Positions 36,896 to 44,443 of a stretch of 64,000 nt of DNA are shown one piece after another. This DNA comes from Butyricicoccus faecihominis (GTDB lineage: Bacteria; Bacillota; Clostridia; Oscillospirales; Butyricicoccaceae): positions 186,001 to 250,000 of the forward strand of contig NZ_JANGCE010000001.1 in the NCBI RefSeq assembly GCF_024462775.1, read 5' to 3'. The position numbers and the translations under genes are program-made. Every line of letters begins with the position of its first letter. The first letter of the stretch is position 1. A model generated the notes under the pieces. It was not told the DNA's origin. It worked only from the letters and a program-made list of their open reading frames with translations, and ran no database searches.

Positions 36896-37576
36896 ATGGC
36901 AAAGGGACTTGTATACATCTTAACGAATCCTTGTCTTGATGGTTGGGTCAAAATTGGGAGGACAGAGCGTAACGATATTGAAAGCCGCCTGCGAGAGTTA
37001 AATGCCCCGACTAATATCCCGCTATCATATCGTTGTTATGCCGTCTACGAAGTTGATAACCCGATGCTCGTCGAGAAGTACATCCACAGTCTTATAGATA
37101 GGGTAGATGGTTCGTTGCATGCACGGGAGCAGCTCGGCAACGGGCGGATTCGTGAACGCGAGTTCTTCCGAATATCGCCTGAAACAGCATATGGAATTTT
37201 TTACGATGTTGCAATGCTTAGAAATGATAGGGAAAATTTAAGGCTGTATGTTCCTACACAGGAACAATCGGAAGAAGAAGAAATTGCAGAGAGTAGGACA
37301 AAACGAACAAATAATTCATTTAAGCTGTTGGGTCTTTCGATTGGTCAAGAGTTAATATTTATGTTCGATGACAGTATAAGTGTTAAAGTAGCTGACGACA
37401 AAAATACTGTCGAATATCAGAATGCACAATATTCTGTATCAGCTCTTGCCCGCAAGCTTTTGATAGAAAAACGAGGCTGGTTGGAGAATACTCACGTCAA
37501 TGGATGGAGATATTTTGTCAAAGATGGCATTACCTTAAGCGAAATGCGTGAGCGATTGGAAAGTCAGGAAGAATAA
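36896..37576 (+). CDS. GIY-YIG nuclease-fold protein with a RAMA/DUF4357-like C-terminal domain
   Basis: The 226-residue protein starts with GLVYILTNPCLDGWVKIGRT, the GIY-YIG core (here LVYIL...VKIGR) as in the T5orf172 group, followed by SRLRELN and a Glu-rich linker. The last 90 residues (FKLLGLSIGQELIFMF...NTHVNGWRYFV) resemble RAMA/DUF4357-type domains found in restriction-linked proteins. A nuclease or DNA-modification reader is likely; the target is unknown. It starts eight bases after the guaA paralogue but is clearly more AT-rich in codon use, a sign of acquisition. A strong terminator follows. Confidence 0.85.
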   Translation: MAKGLVYILTNPCLDGWVKIGRTERNDIESRLRELNAPTNIPLSYRCYAVYEVDNPMLVEKYIHSLIDRVDGSLHAREQLGNGRIREREFFRISPETAYGIFYDVAMLRNDRENLRLYVPTQEQSEEEEIAESRTKRTNNSFKLLGLSIGQELIFMFDDSISVKVADDKNTVEYQNAQYSVSALARKLLIEKRGWLENTHVNGWRYFVKDGITLSEMRERLESQEE

Positions 37577-37579
37577 TTA

Positions 37580-37623
37580 GACCCGCAAACATCTGAATGT
37601 ATCAGATGTTTGCGGGTCCTTTT
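37580..37623 (+). terminator. Intrinsic terminator after the GIY-YIG gene
   Basis: GACCCGCAAACATCTGA (37580-37596) pairs with TCAGATGTTTGCGGGTC (37602-37618), a 17-base perfect stem, with a CTTTT tail. Confidence 0.9.
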
Positions 37624-37633
37624 AAATGTCTTG

Positions 37634-37680
37634 TTGACTTTTGCAGGTCTATATATTATAATGCACTTAGCGACCTGCAA
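37634..37680 (+). promoter_or_regulatory. Consensus promoter with a palindromic operator, ribbon-helix-helix gene
   Basis: TTGACT (37634-37639), a 17-base spacer and TATAAT (37657-37662). A perfect 9-base inverted repeat TTGCAGGTC (37641-37649) / GACCTGCAA (37672-37680) brackets the -10 box and the start site. It probably is the operator of the small RHH protein encoded just downstream, giving autorepression. Confidence 0.75.
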
Positions 37681-37693
37681 AAGGAGGTGTCAA

Positions 37694-37873
37694 ATGGCCG
37701 CAAAAAAAATGGGTCGTCCGACAGACAATCCCAAAGACATTACCATGAAAATACGCTTTGATAGAGATACATCTGAATTACTCACACTATGCAGTGAGCA
37801 GATGAACATATCAAGAGCAGAAGTGGTTCGGCGTGGTGTTCGCAAAATGTATGACGACCTAGAAAAAAAATGA
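37694..37873 (+). CDS. Ribbon-helix-helix (CopG/Arc-type) small DNA-binding protein
   Basis: The 59-residue protein has a basic N-terminal arm (AAKKMGRPTDNPKD), a beta strand ITMKIRFDRDTSELL, and two helices, LTLCSEQMNISRAEVVRRG and VRKMYDDLEKK, which is the CopG/Arc layout. The ATG at 37694 follows AAAGGAGGTG. Such proteins bind DNA as dimers and often repress their own gene; the 9-base inverted repeat in the promoter fits that. It resembles antitoxin or plasmid copy-control proteins, but no toxin follows directly, only a DUF6809 protein 145 bases away. AT-rich, likely acquired. Confidence 0.85.
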   Translation: MAAKKMGRPTDNPKDITMKIRFDRDTSELLTLCSEQMNISRAEVVRRGVRKMYDDLEKK

Positions 37874-38017
37874 AAGGAAGCGGCGCGTCCCTCGACAAAG
37901 TTACTCGCCACTTCCCATACGCAGCTACCACAAGGGCAGACCGCATAAATATTATACACTGTGCGGACCGTTCTTGCAAGGCACCTGTGAAGCCAAATTG
38001 AAAGGACGGATATAGAT

Positions 38018-38305
38018 ATGAACGAAAGCATTATCGATAGTTTATTTTATGGCGGGATCTGTGCGATCAGCCGCCGGGTTGAGCCTGACCCCCAGCGCAC
38101 TTGCATCAATCGCAAGATCGAAGAAGAGCAGCGCTATTTTATCAGTAAAATGTCGGTGGATGATTGCCAGCGGTTTGAAGCTTTAAACAACCTCTATTCG
38201 CAAGCGAATACGCTGGAAGAGCGGGACTGCTTTGGATATGGTCTCAAGCTCGGCGTTATGCTGATGTGCGAGATCTTCGTGCAAGGCGGCGGACCGGAAA
38301 TTTAG
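38018..38305 (+). CDS. DUF6809-like small protein
   Basis: The 95-residue protein starts MNESIIDSLFYGGICAISR, has a helical middle (KIEEEQRYFISKMSVDDCQRFEALNNLYSQ) and ends YGLKLGVMLMCEIF. This pattern (small N-terminal hydrophobic box, 'F...L......E....F..G..LG..LM.E') fits the DUF6809 family common in clostridial genomes and mobile elements. Function unknown. GAAAGGACGG is the ribosome binding site. The 144-base gap upstream holds no clear promoter, only a possible TATTATAC box near 37950. Confidence 0.75.
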   Translation: MNESIIDSLFYGGICAISRRVEPDPQRTCINRKIEEEQRYFISKMSVDDCQRFEALNNLYSQANTLEERDCFGYGLKLGVMLMCEIFVQGGGPEI

Positions 38306-38316
38306 TAGGCTTAAGC

Positions 38317-38655
38317 TCAAGCGATATTCCGAAGCAGTTCTTCGGCGGATATGCCGAAAAGCTTGGCCAGCGCAAGCAGATTTGACGTGCTGGGGTCCGA
38401 TGTACCCATTTCCCATTTGGAAACGGCTTGCCTGCTCACCCCAATGGATTCCGCCACAAATTCCTGTGTCATTTTACATCTGGTCCGGTGTGCTTTTAAG
38501 GTTTCTCCCAAGGATCTCGCCACCGCCGCTTTTTCCTGCCGCACCTCTTTTGATCGGATGTACTTCAAGAGCGCGCATGTGATCAGGACCCCAAAACCGA
38601 TGAAAACTCCAACCACAATAATACTGATCACGATCAGAATGAACGAAACTGTCAT
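38317..38655 (-). CDS. Membrane-anchored XRE-family regulator
   Basis: The 112-residue protein has a long N-terminal membrane span (residues about 4-30, VSFILIVISIIVVGVFIGFG) and a C-terminal helix-turn-helix of the XRE/HTH_3 type (MTQEFVAESIGVSRQAVSKW, then LLALAKLFGISAEELL). The ATG at 38655 has GAGGAG 12-13 bases upstream; the frame extends further up but without a start that keeps a sensible N-terminus. A HTH fused to one membrane helix suggests sensing at the membrane. It runs opposite to DUF6809 with 11 bases between stops. Confidence 0.88.
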   Translation of the reverse strand: MTVSFILIVISIIVVGVFIGFGVLITCALLKYIRSKEVRQEKAAVARSLGETLKAHRTRCKMTQEFVAESIGVSRQAVSKWEMGTSDPSTSNLLALAKLFGISAEELLRNIA

Positions 38656-38894
38656 GATTTGATTTCTCCTCTCTTTATTTTGCAATAGTTTATCAAAAAT
38701 GCGTGGTTGCATCCACCAATTTTTCCGCAATTTTCGGTTGCGTTTGTGTTGCGAGCGAGCTTTTTGAAAATATGGAGCGCAGCTACTTTCTATTTAATTG
38801 CGCAGCGTGTATAATGGATGTGGAATCGATCTTGTAACCAGAGCTGGTATGAACGCGCTGTTGCGGACGCCCGTCTGGGTGGGGAGTGGAAAGC

Positions 38895-41294
38895 ATGACT
38901 GCTGACAACCTGAGTGGACTTTTGGACGCACTGTCCGAAACCAGCGTGTATGTCATAGATGAGAATACCCGCGAACTGCTGTACTGTAACCGGCGCTGCC
39001 GGGATACCGGACGGGGCAGGGCGGTAATTGGCGCAAAGTGCTTCGATGTATGGCCGGAAAAATGCGCCAGCTGTCCGTTAGAGCAGATCGGATCGAAGCA
39101 GACGCACCACGTTGTCTGCTTCGATCCGATTCAGAAAACCACGGTGGATATCACGGCCAACCGCATTCAGTGGAACGATCAAACGCCTGCCGTCGTTGTG
39201 ACTTCGACCCCGCACCGCTTGAATTTTGAAGAGGCGCAAGGCCCTCAAAAAATAGAGCGCATGTACGCCCAAAGTCTGGTAACTGTTTTTAACGAATGCA
39301 TTATCGCCAACCTGACCGAGGATTACTACGTCAACTGCCAAAAAGACATGTTGTGGACGGACATTCCGGAACAAGGTAATTTTGGCGCGGAGAACAGGCG
39401 ATATGCGCAAAAAACGCTGCATCCGGACGATCTGCCGCTTTTTGAAGCGAACTTTTCTAGAGAGGCCATGCTGCGGCTGTTTGGAGAAGGCAAAAAGCAG
39501 ATCATAAAGCGCATGCGCCGTTTGGTGGACGGCGGCGTTTACCATATGGTGGAGTTCAGCGCCGCCAGAATCGAGCGCTTGGGAGAGGACGAGTGCTGGT
39601 GCGTTCTCATTTTTCGCGATATTCAGGAGGAATACCAGCTGGAACAGCAGCGCAATGTCGAGGTGAGCCAGCTTGCCACGGCGGCGCAGACAGCCTATCA
39701 GATGGTGATCGCGGTCAACTTAACCAAAAACACCTTTCATATGCTGGAATACGAGCGCGAACAGGTGCCAAAGCCCGGCGACGAAGGCGCTTTTCAGGAT
39801 CTGATCGAGGCTGAATTGCGCACCGTCCATCCGGAATACCGGGATGAATTTAACAGCAGGTTTTCGCGCAAAGCCCTGATCGATGCTTTTACTAACGGCG
39901 AGCGCATCGTTTCCATGCGGGTGCCTCATTTGGGGGAAAACGGAGAATATCGCTGGCATTTCACGCAGGTGGTACGGGTGGAAAGCCCCCATACCGATGA
40001 TCTGATCGAGATCACGCTTTCGCGCAATATCGATGATGAACGCCGCATGCAGGAAGAAGCGCTGCAAAAGGAGCGCAAAGCCAAGCTTATTCTGGAGGAC
40101 GCGCTGCAAAAGGCGGAAAACGCCAGTCAGGCCAAAAGCGACTTTCTCTCCAGAATGAGCCACGATATCCGCACCCCGTTAAACGCCATCATCGGCATGA
40201 CCGAGCTGGCGCAGCTGCATCTGGGCGATACGGGGAAGCAGCGGGATTATCTGCAAAAGATCGCCGATTCCGGCGCGCATCTGCTTGGGCTGATCAACGA
40301 TGTACTGGATGTAAGCAAGATAGAAAGCGGCGCGGTAGAGCTGACGCACGCTCCCTTTAATCTGCGCGATACCGTGCGGGAAGTGGTTTCCATGGTTCGT
40401 CTGGCAACGGAAGGCAAGGGCCAATCCCTATCGGTATATGTAGATAAAACGCTTCATCCGCGCGTGATAGGCGACGCGACGCGGCTGAGCCAAGTGCTGG
40501 TCAATATTCTGGAAAACGCTTCAAAGTACACGGAAGCGGGCGGAACGATCTCGCTTTACGTGGATGAACTGAAAAAATGGGAAACAAAAGCCGGCACCTA
40601 TCGCTTTGTGATAGAGGATACCGGCGTAGGAATGGAGCCTGCATACGTAGCGCATATTTTCGAGCCGTTCAGCCGTGCGGAGGATAGCCGGATCAGTAAG
40701 ATCGCCGGCACCGGGATTGGCATGACGATCGTCAAAAACATCGTTTCGCTGATGAACGGCGATATCAAGGTAGAGAGCGACTACGGAAAAGGATCGCGCT
40801 TTACCGTTACCCTGTGTTTGCCCCGGTGCGACGAAGTAGAGACGGCCCCCCTTACCGAAAGCAGCGCTAAAGAGGCGCTGTCCGCCAGCCTTCGTGTGCT
40901 TTTGGTGGAGGACAATGAGCTGAACCGCCAGATCGCCACCGAGATGCTGGAACTGCTCGGTGCGCGCGTGGAAACCGCGGAGGACGGTGCGCAGGCAATA
41001 AACGCGATCTGCTCGCATCCGCCGCTGTATTACGATATTGTTTTTATGGATGTGCAGATGCCGGTGCTGAACGGTTATGAAGCCACGCGGGCAATACGGC
41101 GCTCCGGCATGGAGCGGATCGACGAGCTGCCGATCATCGCCATGACGGCGGACGCTTTCGCCGAGGATGCGCAGCGGGCGCGCCTTTCCGGCATGAACGG
41201 GCACTTGGCAAAGCCGATCTCCATCGACCAGCTGAAAAACGCTTTGATAAGCTGTAGCCGGTGGAAAACCAACCACCAGAACGGCATTTCGTAA
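38895..41294 (+). CDS. Soluble hybrid sensor histidine kinase / response regulator with PAS domains
   Basis: The 799-residue protein has no membrane spans. Domains in order: a Cys-bearing PAS-like domain (residues 5-110, with GAKCFDVWPEKCASCPL), two further PAS-like regions (about 125-245 and 255-390), a coiled coil, the HisKA box FLSRMSHDIRTPLNAIIG near residue 419, an HATPase domain (NILENASKYTEAGG, DTGVGM, GTGIGMTIV), and a receiver with VEDNELNR and Asp in FMDVQMPVLNG near residue 716. No Hpt domain is present. GGGGAG before ATG 38895 makes that start better than GTG 38886. Target unknown; the neighbouring OpuC-like operon is convergent. Confidence 0.92.
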   Translation: MTADNLSGLLDALSETSVYVIDENTRELLYCNRRCRDTGRGRAVIGAKCFDVWPEKCASCPLEQIGSKQTHHVVCFDPIQKTTVDITANRIQWNDQTPAVVVTSTPHRLNFEEAQGPQKIERMYAQSLVTVFNECIIANLTEDYYVNCQKDMLWTDIPEQGNFGAENRRYAQKTLHPDDLPLFEANFSREAMLRLFGEGKKQIIKRMRRLVDGGVYHMVEFSAARIERLGEDECWCVLIFRDIQEEYQLEQQRNVEVSQLATAAQTAYQMVIAVNLTKNTFHMLEYEREQVPKPGDEGAFQDLIEAELRTVHPEYRDEFNSRFSRKALIDAFTNGERIVSMRVPHLGENGEYRWHFTQVVRVESPHTDDLIEITLSRNIDDERRMQEEALQKERKAKLILEDALQKAENASQAKSDFLSRMSHDIRTPLNAIIGMTELAQLHLGDTGKQRDYLQKIADSGAHLLGLINDVLDVSKIESGAVELTHAPFNLRDTVREVVSMVRLATEGKGQSLSVYVDKTLHPRVIGDATRLSQVLVNILENASKYTEAGGTISLYVDELKKWETKAGTYRFVIEDTGVGMEPAYVAHIFEPFSRAEDSRISKIAGTGIGMTIVKNIVSLMNGDIKVESDYGKGSRFTVTLCLPRCDEVETAPLTESSAKEALSASLRVLLVEDNELNRQIATEMLELLGARVETAEDGAQAINAICSHPPLYYDIVFMDVQMPVLNGYEATRAIRRSGMERIDELPIIAMTADAFAEDAQRARLSGMNGHLAKPISIDQLKNALISCSRWKTNHQNGIS

Positions 41295-41341
41295 CAGAAA
41301 AAGGGACGCTGCAGCTTGAGCTGAAGCGCCCCTTTTCTGTT
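41293..41341. terminator. Shared bidirectional terminator
   Basis: A 22-base-pair interrupted stem, AACAGAAAA..GGGACGCTGCAGCT with AGCTGAAGCGCCCC..TTTTCTGTT (41293-41341). The A/T runs lie inside the stem ends, so it serves both the kinase and the OpuC-like operon. Confidence 0.85.
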
Positions 41342-42068
41342 AGAGTGCGCGGCGGAGCAACGCTTGTACGAATTGATTGGCAGGCTGTTTGCGGATGGCT
41401 TCGGGCGTATCATATTGCAGCGCTGCGCCACGGTCCATGACCAGCATGCGCGTGCCAAGACGCAGCGCTTCGTTGATATCATGGGTGACAAACAGGATGG
41501 TGATGCCGGTTTCCCGGTGGATACGGGCGATCTCATCCTGCAAAGAAGCGCGCGTGATCTCATCCACCGCGCCGAACGGCTCATCCATCAGCAGCAGGTC
41601 GGGGGAGGCGGCGAGCGAGCGCGCAATGCCGACGCGCTGCTGCTGTCCGCCGGAAAGCTGATCCGGATAGCGCTTGCGCAGCGAGTCGTCCAGACGGACG
41701 ATGCCCATCCATTTCCGTACAGCCTCCGCCGTGCGCTGTTTGTCTCGTTTGTTCAGTAGGTTCGGCACGTAAGCGATGTTCTTTTCCACCGTCATATGGG
41801 GAAAGAGCACGCTGCCCTGTATGGCGTAGCCGATGCTTCGGCGCAGCTTGGTGATATCCGCGCGGCTGACGTTTTCGCCGCCCACATAAACCTCGCCGCC
41901 CGTTGGCTCGACCAAACCGTTTACCATTTTCAAAAGGGTCGTTTTGCCGCAGCCGGAGGAGCCGATGATCGTTATGAACTCTCCCTGCGGGATGGCAAGG
42001 CTGAAATCCTCAATGATTACCCGGTCGCCATAGGCCATACGGATATTTTTGTATTCGATCGCGTTCAT
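41340..42068 (-). CDS. Glycine betaine/choline-type ABC transporter ATP-binding protein
   Basis: The 242-residue ATPase has Walker A GSSGCGKTTLLKMV near residues 33-46, the signature LSGGQQQRVGIARSLA, Walker B LLLMDEPFGAVDEITR and the H-loop FVTHDINEALRLG. The sequence is of the OpuBA/OpuCA/OsmV type (ALDEITR-like variant), but it lacks the C-terminal CBS domains that gate OpuA and OpuCA on ionic strength. It is the last gene of a four-gene minus-strand operon: flavin/ferredoxin protein, permease, binding protein, ATPase. Confidence 0.93.
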   Translation of the reverse strand: MNAIEYKNIRMAYGDRVIIEDFSLAIPQGEFITIIGSSGCGKTTLLKMVNGLVEPTGGEVYVGGENVSRADITKLRRSIGYAIQGSVLFPHMTVEKNIAYVPNLLNKRDKQRTAEAVRKWMGIVRLDDSLRKRYPDQLSGGQQQRVGIARSLAASPDLLLMDEPFGAVDEITRASLQDEIARIHRETGITILFVTHDINEALRLGTRMLVMDRGAALQYDTPEAIRKQPANQFVQALLRRAL

Positions 42069-42089
42069 GGTATCTCCTTTTCGGCCGGC

Positions 42090-42980
42090 TTACGCCATGA
42101 GCCCCTTTTGCTGCAAGAATGCCGCGGCCACCTCCTCAGGCGCTTTACCCTCGGTCTCTACCTGATAATTCATTTCCGCCATCTCCGCGTCCGTGATTGA
42201 CTGCGCGACCAGATCGAATACCTGCTGTAGCTCAGGATGCGCCTGCAAGACTTCGTCGCGCACGACAAAACCGCACATGTAAGAAGGATAAAGGTTCTTA
42301 TCATCCTTAAGCACCACAAGATCGGAAGAGGCAAGCTGGCCGTCTGTCGTAAAGATATTCATCACATCGATTTTTTTCTGCCGAATCGCGTCGTATTTCA
42401 GACCGATGTCCAGATCCATCGTGTTATGGAACGATAGGCCGTAGGTCTCACAAAGAGCGTCATACCCGTCGTCGCGCTCGAAGAAGTCATATTCCGCGCC
42501 AAAGGTGAGCGAAGGCGCGGCGGCGGCAAGATCGGAATAGGTGTTCAGGCCGTATTGTTCAGCGGCGTCTTTTGTCACGGCGACGCCGAAGGTGTTGTTG
42601 AAGCCGAGCATGCCCGTCCAGCGCATGCCCATTTGCTGATAGCCCGCCTGCAGCTGCTCGAACATGCTTTCATCGTAGAGGCCGTCCTCCTTTAAAACGA
42701 AGTTCCAGCCGGTTCCGGTGTATTCGGGATAAAAATCAAAATCACCTTTTTCCATCGCGGGCTGAATGTTTGAGGTACCGCCGCCAACGCCTTCTGTCAT
42801 TTCAACGGTAAGGTCGGTCTCCGCTTCGATCAGCGTCTTCATCATGCTGCCAAGGATATACTGCTCGGTCATGGGTTTGGTCGCCATGTGCAGCGTGTCT
42901 TCGCTCTTGCCGCAACCCGCAAGGGCGGAAATAAGCGCGGCCGCCGCCAGCGCCACAACGAGGGTCTTGTTTTTCTTCAT
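42090..42980 (-). CDS. Glycine betaine/choline-type ABC substrate-binding lipoprotein
   Basis: The 296-residue lipoprotein has a signal peptide ending in the lipobox LISALAGC, then an OpuAC/QAT-type binding domain (VGGGTSNIQPAMEKGDFDFYPEYTGTGW, split TSNIQPAM and DFYPEYTGTGW). That YPEYTGT stretch is the quaternary-amine family hallmark. AAAGGAGAAACCC precedes the ATG at 42980. The reading frame stays open for 200 codons upstream, but that part is an out-of-frame shadow of the permease gene. Substrate likely an osmolyte such as betaine, choline or carnitine. Confidence 0.92.
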   Translation of the reverse strand: MKKNKTLVVALAAAALISALAGCGKSEDTLHMATKPMTEQYILGSMMKTLIEAETDLTVEMTEGVGGGTSNIQPAMEKGDFDFYPEYTGTGWNFVLKEDGLYDESMFEQLQAGYQQMGMRWTGMLGFNNTFGVAVTKDAAEQYGLNTYSDLAAAAPSLTFGAEYDFFERDDGYDALCETYGLSFHNTMDLDIGLKYDAIRQKKIDVMNIFTTDGQLASSDLVVLKDDKNLYPSYMCGFVVRDEVLQAHPELQQVFDLVAQSITDAEMAEMNYQVETEGKAPEEVAAAFLQQKGLMA

Positions 42981-42991
42981 GGGTTTCTCCT

Positions 42992-43633
42992 TTATCTCTG
43001 CGCCCTGTGGCGCTGCGTCAATTTTTCCAGCAGGCCGATCAGCGTATCCGCCAAAATGGCCAGCAGAGCGATCAGCAGGCTGCCCGCCAGCGTCATCGCC
43101 TTGTTGTTTGTCGTAATACCGCGATAGATGGCGACGCCAAGACCGCCCGCACCGATGAACGAGGCGATACCGGCCAGCGCGATCGTCATGACCGTCATAT
43201 TGCGCACGCCTGCAAGGATCATGGGCATGGCCAGCGGCAGCTTTACTTTCCATAGGACCTGCGCGCGGGTGCCGCCCATGCCCGTTGCCGCCTCGACCAG
43301 CAGCGGTTCGACATTGGCAAGGCCCGTATAGGTATTCCGCACCATGGGCAGCAGTGCGTATATAGTCAACGCGATCACCGCGGTCGTATTCCCGATGCCG
43401 GACAGCGGGATTAAAAATCCCAAAAGGGAAATAGACGGTATGGTATAGATAAAGTTGATGACGCCCATCACGACCTTGGAACTTCTGCGGTACTCGCTGA
43501 TCGCCACGCCGGTCAGCAGACCGATCACAATCGCCAGCGCGATCGAAAGAAGGGAGAGCTGCAGGTGCTCCAACAGCAACCCCCAAAAGAAGTCTCCTCG
43601 CGATGAAAGCAGCTGGATCATTTCGTTAATCAA
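42992..43633 (-). CDS. Glycine betaine/choline-type ABC permease
   Basis: The 213-residue membrane protein has about six spans and the ABC inner-membrane motif EAATGMGGTRAQVLWKVKLPLA (read as EAATGMGG...LPLA) that contacts the ATPase, and FIGAGGLGVAIYRGI. It is of the OpuCB/OpuCD type. The start is taken as TTG at 43633: AAAGGAG lies seven bases upstream, and the TTG overlaps the stop of the preceding gene as TTGA, indicating coupling. The ATG at 43621 has no such site. There is only one permease, so it must form a homodimer. Confidence 0.9.
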   Translation of the reverse strand: MINEMIQLLSSRGDFFWGLLLEHLQLSLLSIALAIVIGLLTGVAISEYRRSSKVVMGVINFIYTIPSISLLGFLIPLSGIGNTTAVIALTIYALLPMVRNTYTGLANVEPLLVEAATGMGGTRAQVLWKVKLPLAMPMILAGVRNMTVMTIALAGIASFIGAGGLGVAIYRGITTNNKAMTLAGSLLIALLAILADTLIGLLEKLTQRHRAQR

Positions 43634-44244
43634 ATTCGTTGCTCCTTTATTATACATGCGCTGGGACAAAGCTCCGCGCAGAGACCGCAGTGCAGGCAAT
43701 GCGCTTGCTCAATACGGTAGGGAGAACCTGCCGCAATGCATTTTTGCGGGCAGGCTGCGGCGCATTTTCCGCAGCCGATACATGCTTCGGTAATGAAAAA
43801 GCCCTTGGGTTCCGCGCGGGCGCCGCCAAACGGAAACAGCGCGCGCTCAATCGGGGATACGCCGAGATCGAAAAACTCGACCTGACCCGCGCGGATACAG
43901 AAAGCCTCCAGCACATAGCGGCTATCGCCGGGATATACCTCGTTCATCGAAGGATTGGCCTTAAAAATGCGGTCTATCCAGCTAGTTTGCTCATCCAGCC
44001 GCTCCGCTATGCCGTTTAGCCGCACCATCTGATACTTTTCGTTCATGCCGGTCACGGCTACATGCCCGTCCCGCATCAGCTCCCGATAAAACGCCTTACC
44101 GCGCGCGGTGCAAAAATAAAGAGCTTGCTGTTCCGCCAGCATTACGTCGATCATGCGCACCTGCGGCAGGCCGTTTTCGTCCACGGTCGCAAAGGCCGCG
44201 TCCCGTATGCCGCGCAGCATGGCGAGGCAGTTTTGTGCATTCAT
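43630..44244 (-). CDS. Pyridoxamine 5'-phosphate oxidase-like flavin protein fused to a 2[4Fe-4S] ferredoxin
   Basis: The 204-residue protein has an N-terminal split-barrel FMN-binding domain (AAFATVDENGLPQVRMIDVM, LYFCTARGKAFYREL) and a C-terminal bacterial ferredoxin with CIGCGKCAAACPQKC and CLHCGLCAELCPSAC, two full CxxCxxCxxxC motifs. It can thus pass electrons between flavin and two clusters; the physiological reaction is not known. It heads the OpuC-like operon and is coupled to the permease (TTGA). Such a fusion leading an osmolyte importer is unusual and may point to reductive use of the imported compound. Confidence 0.92.
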   Translation of the reverse strand: MNAQNCLAMLRGIRDAAFATVDENGLPQVRMIDVMLAEQQALYFCTARGKAFYRELMRDGHVAVTGMNEKYQMVRLNGIAERLDEQTSWIDRIFKANPSMNEVYPGDSRYVLEAFCIRAGQVEFFDLGVSPIERALFPFGGARAEPKGFFITEACIGCGKCAAACPQKCIAAGSPYRIEQAHCLHCGLCAELCPSACIIKEQRI

Positions 44245-44283
44245 AGGTATCCTTCCTTTTTTTGCATGAATCGTGATATGTTC

Positions 44284-44312
44284 ATTGTAGCCGTCTTGTT
44301 GCGTTTTGGCAA
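44284..44312 (-). promoter_or_regulatory. Predicted promoter of the flavin/ferredoxin-OpuC operon
   Basis: On the minus strand, TTGCCA (44312-44307), a 17-base spacer and TACAAT (44289-44284), with about 33 bases of leader before the ATG at 44244. Confidence 0.75.
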
Positions 44313-44380
44313 GTACGCACTTTTTTGTAGCATGGTATCGCCCGGGTAACCATCGATTTGTAAATTTTTCTTGACGCTTC

Positions 44381-44409
44381 TTGACTTTAGCTGGGAAACA
44401 TGGTTAGAT
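44381..44409 (+). promoter_or_regulatory. Predicted promoter of the AI-2E-type gene
   Basis: TTGACT (44381-44386), a 17-base spacer and TTAGAT (44404-44409). Ten bases earlier another TTGACG is present (44371). Confidence 0.55.
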
Positions 44410-44443
44410 AGTAATAATTTATGAAAAGAAGAGGCGTAAAACC

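Noticed and set aside
37874-38017. Possible small RNA or toxin gene between the RHH and DUF6809 genes
   Set aside because: The 144 bases hold a minus-strand open frame without a ribosome binding site and a short CCGCA/TGCGG repeat around a TATTATAC box, too weak to support either.
42981-43586. N-terminal 200 residues of the 498-codon minus-strand frame ending at 42090
   Set aside because: This part is an out-of-frame reading of the permease gene. The real binding protein starts at 42980 with a ribosome binding site and a lipoprotein signal.
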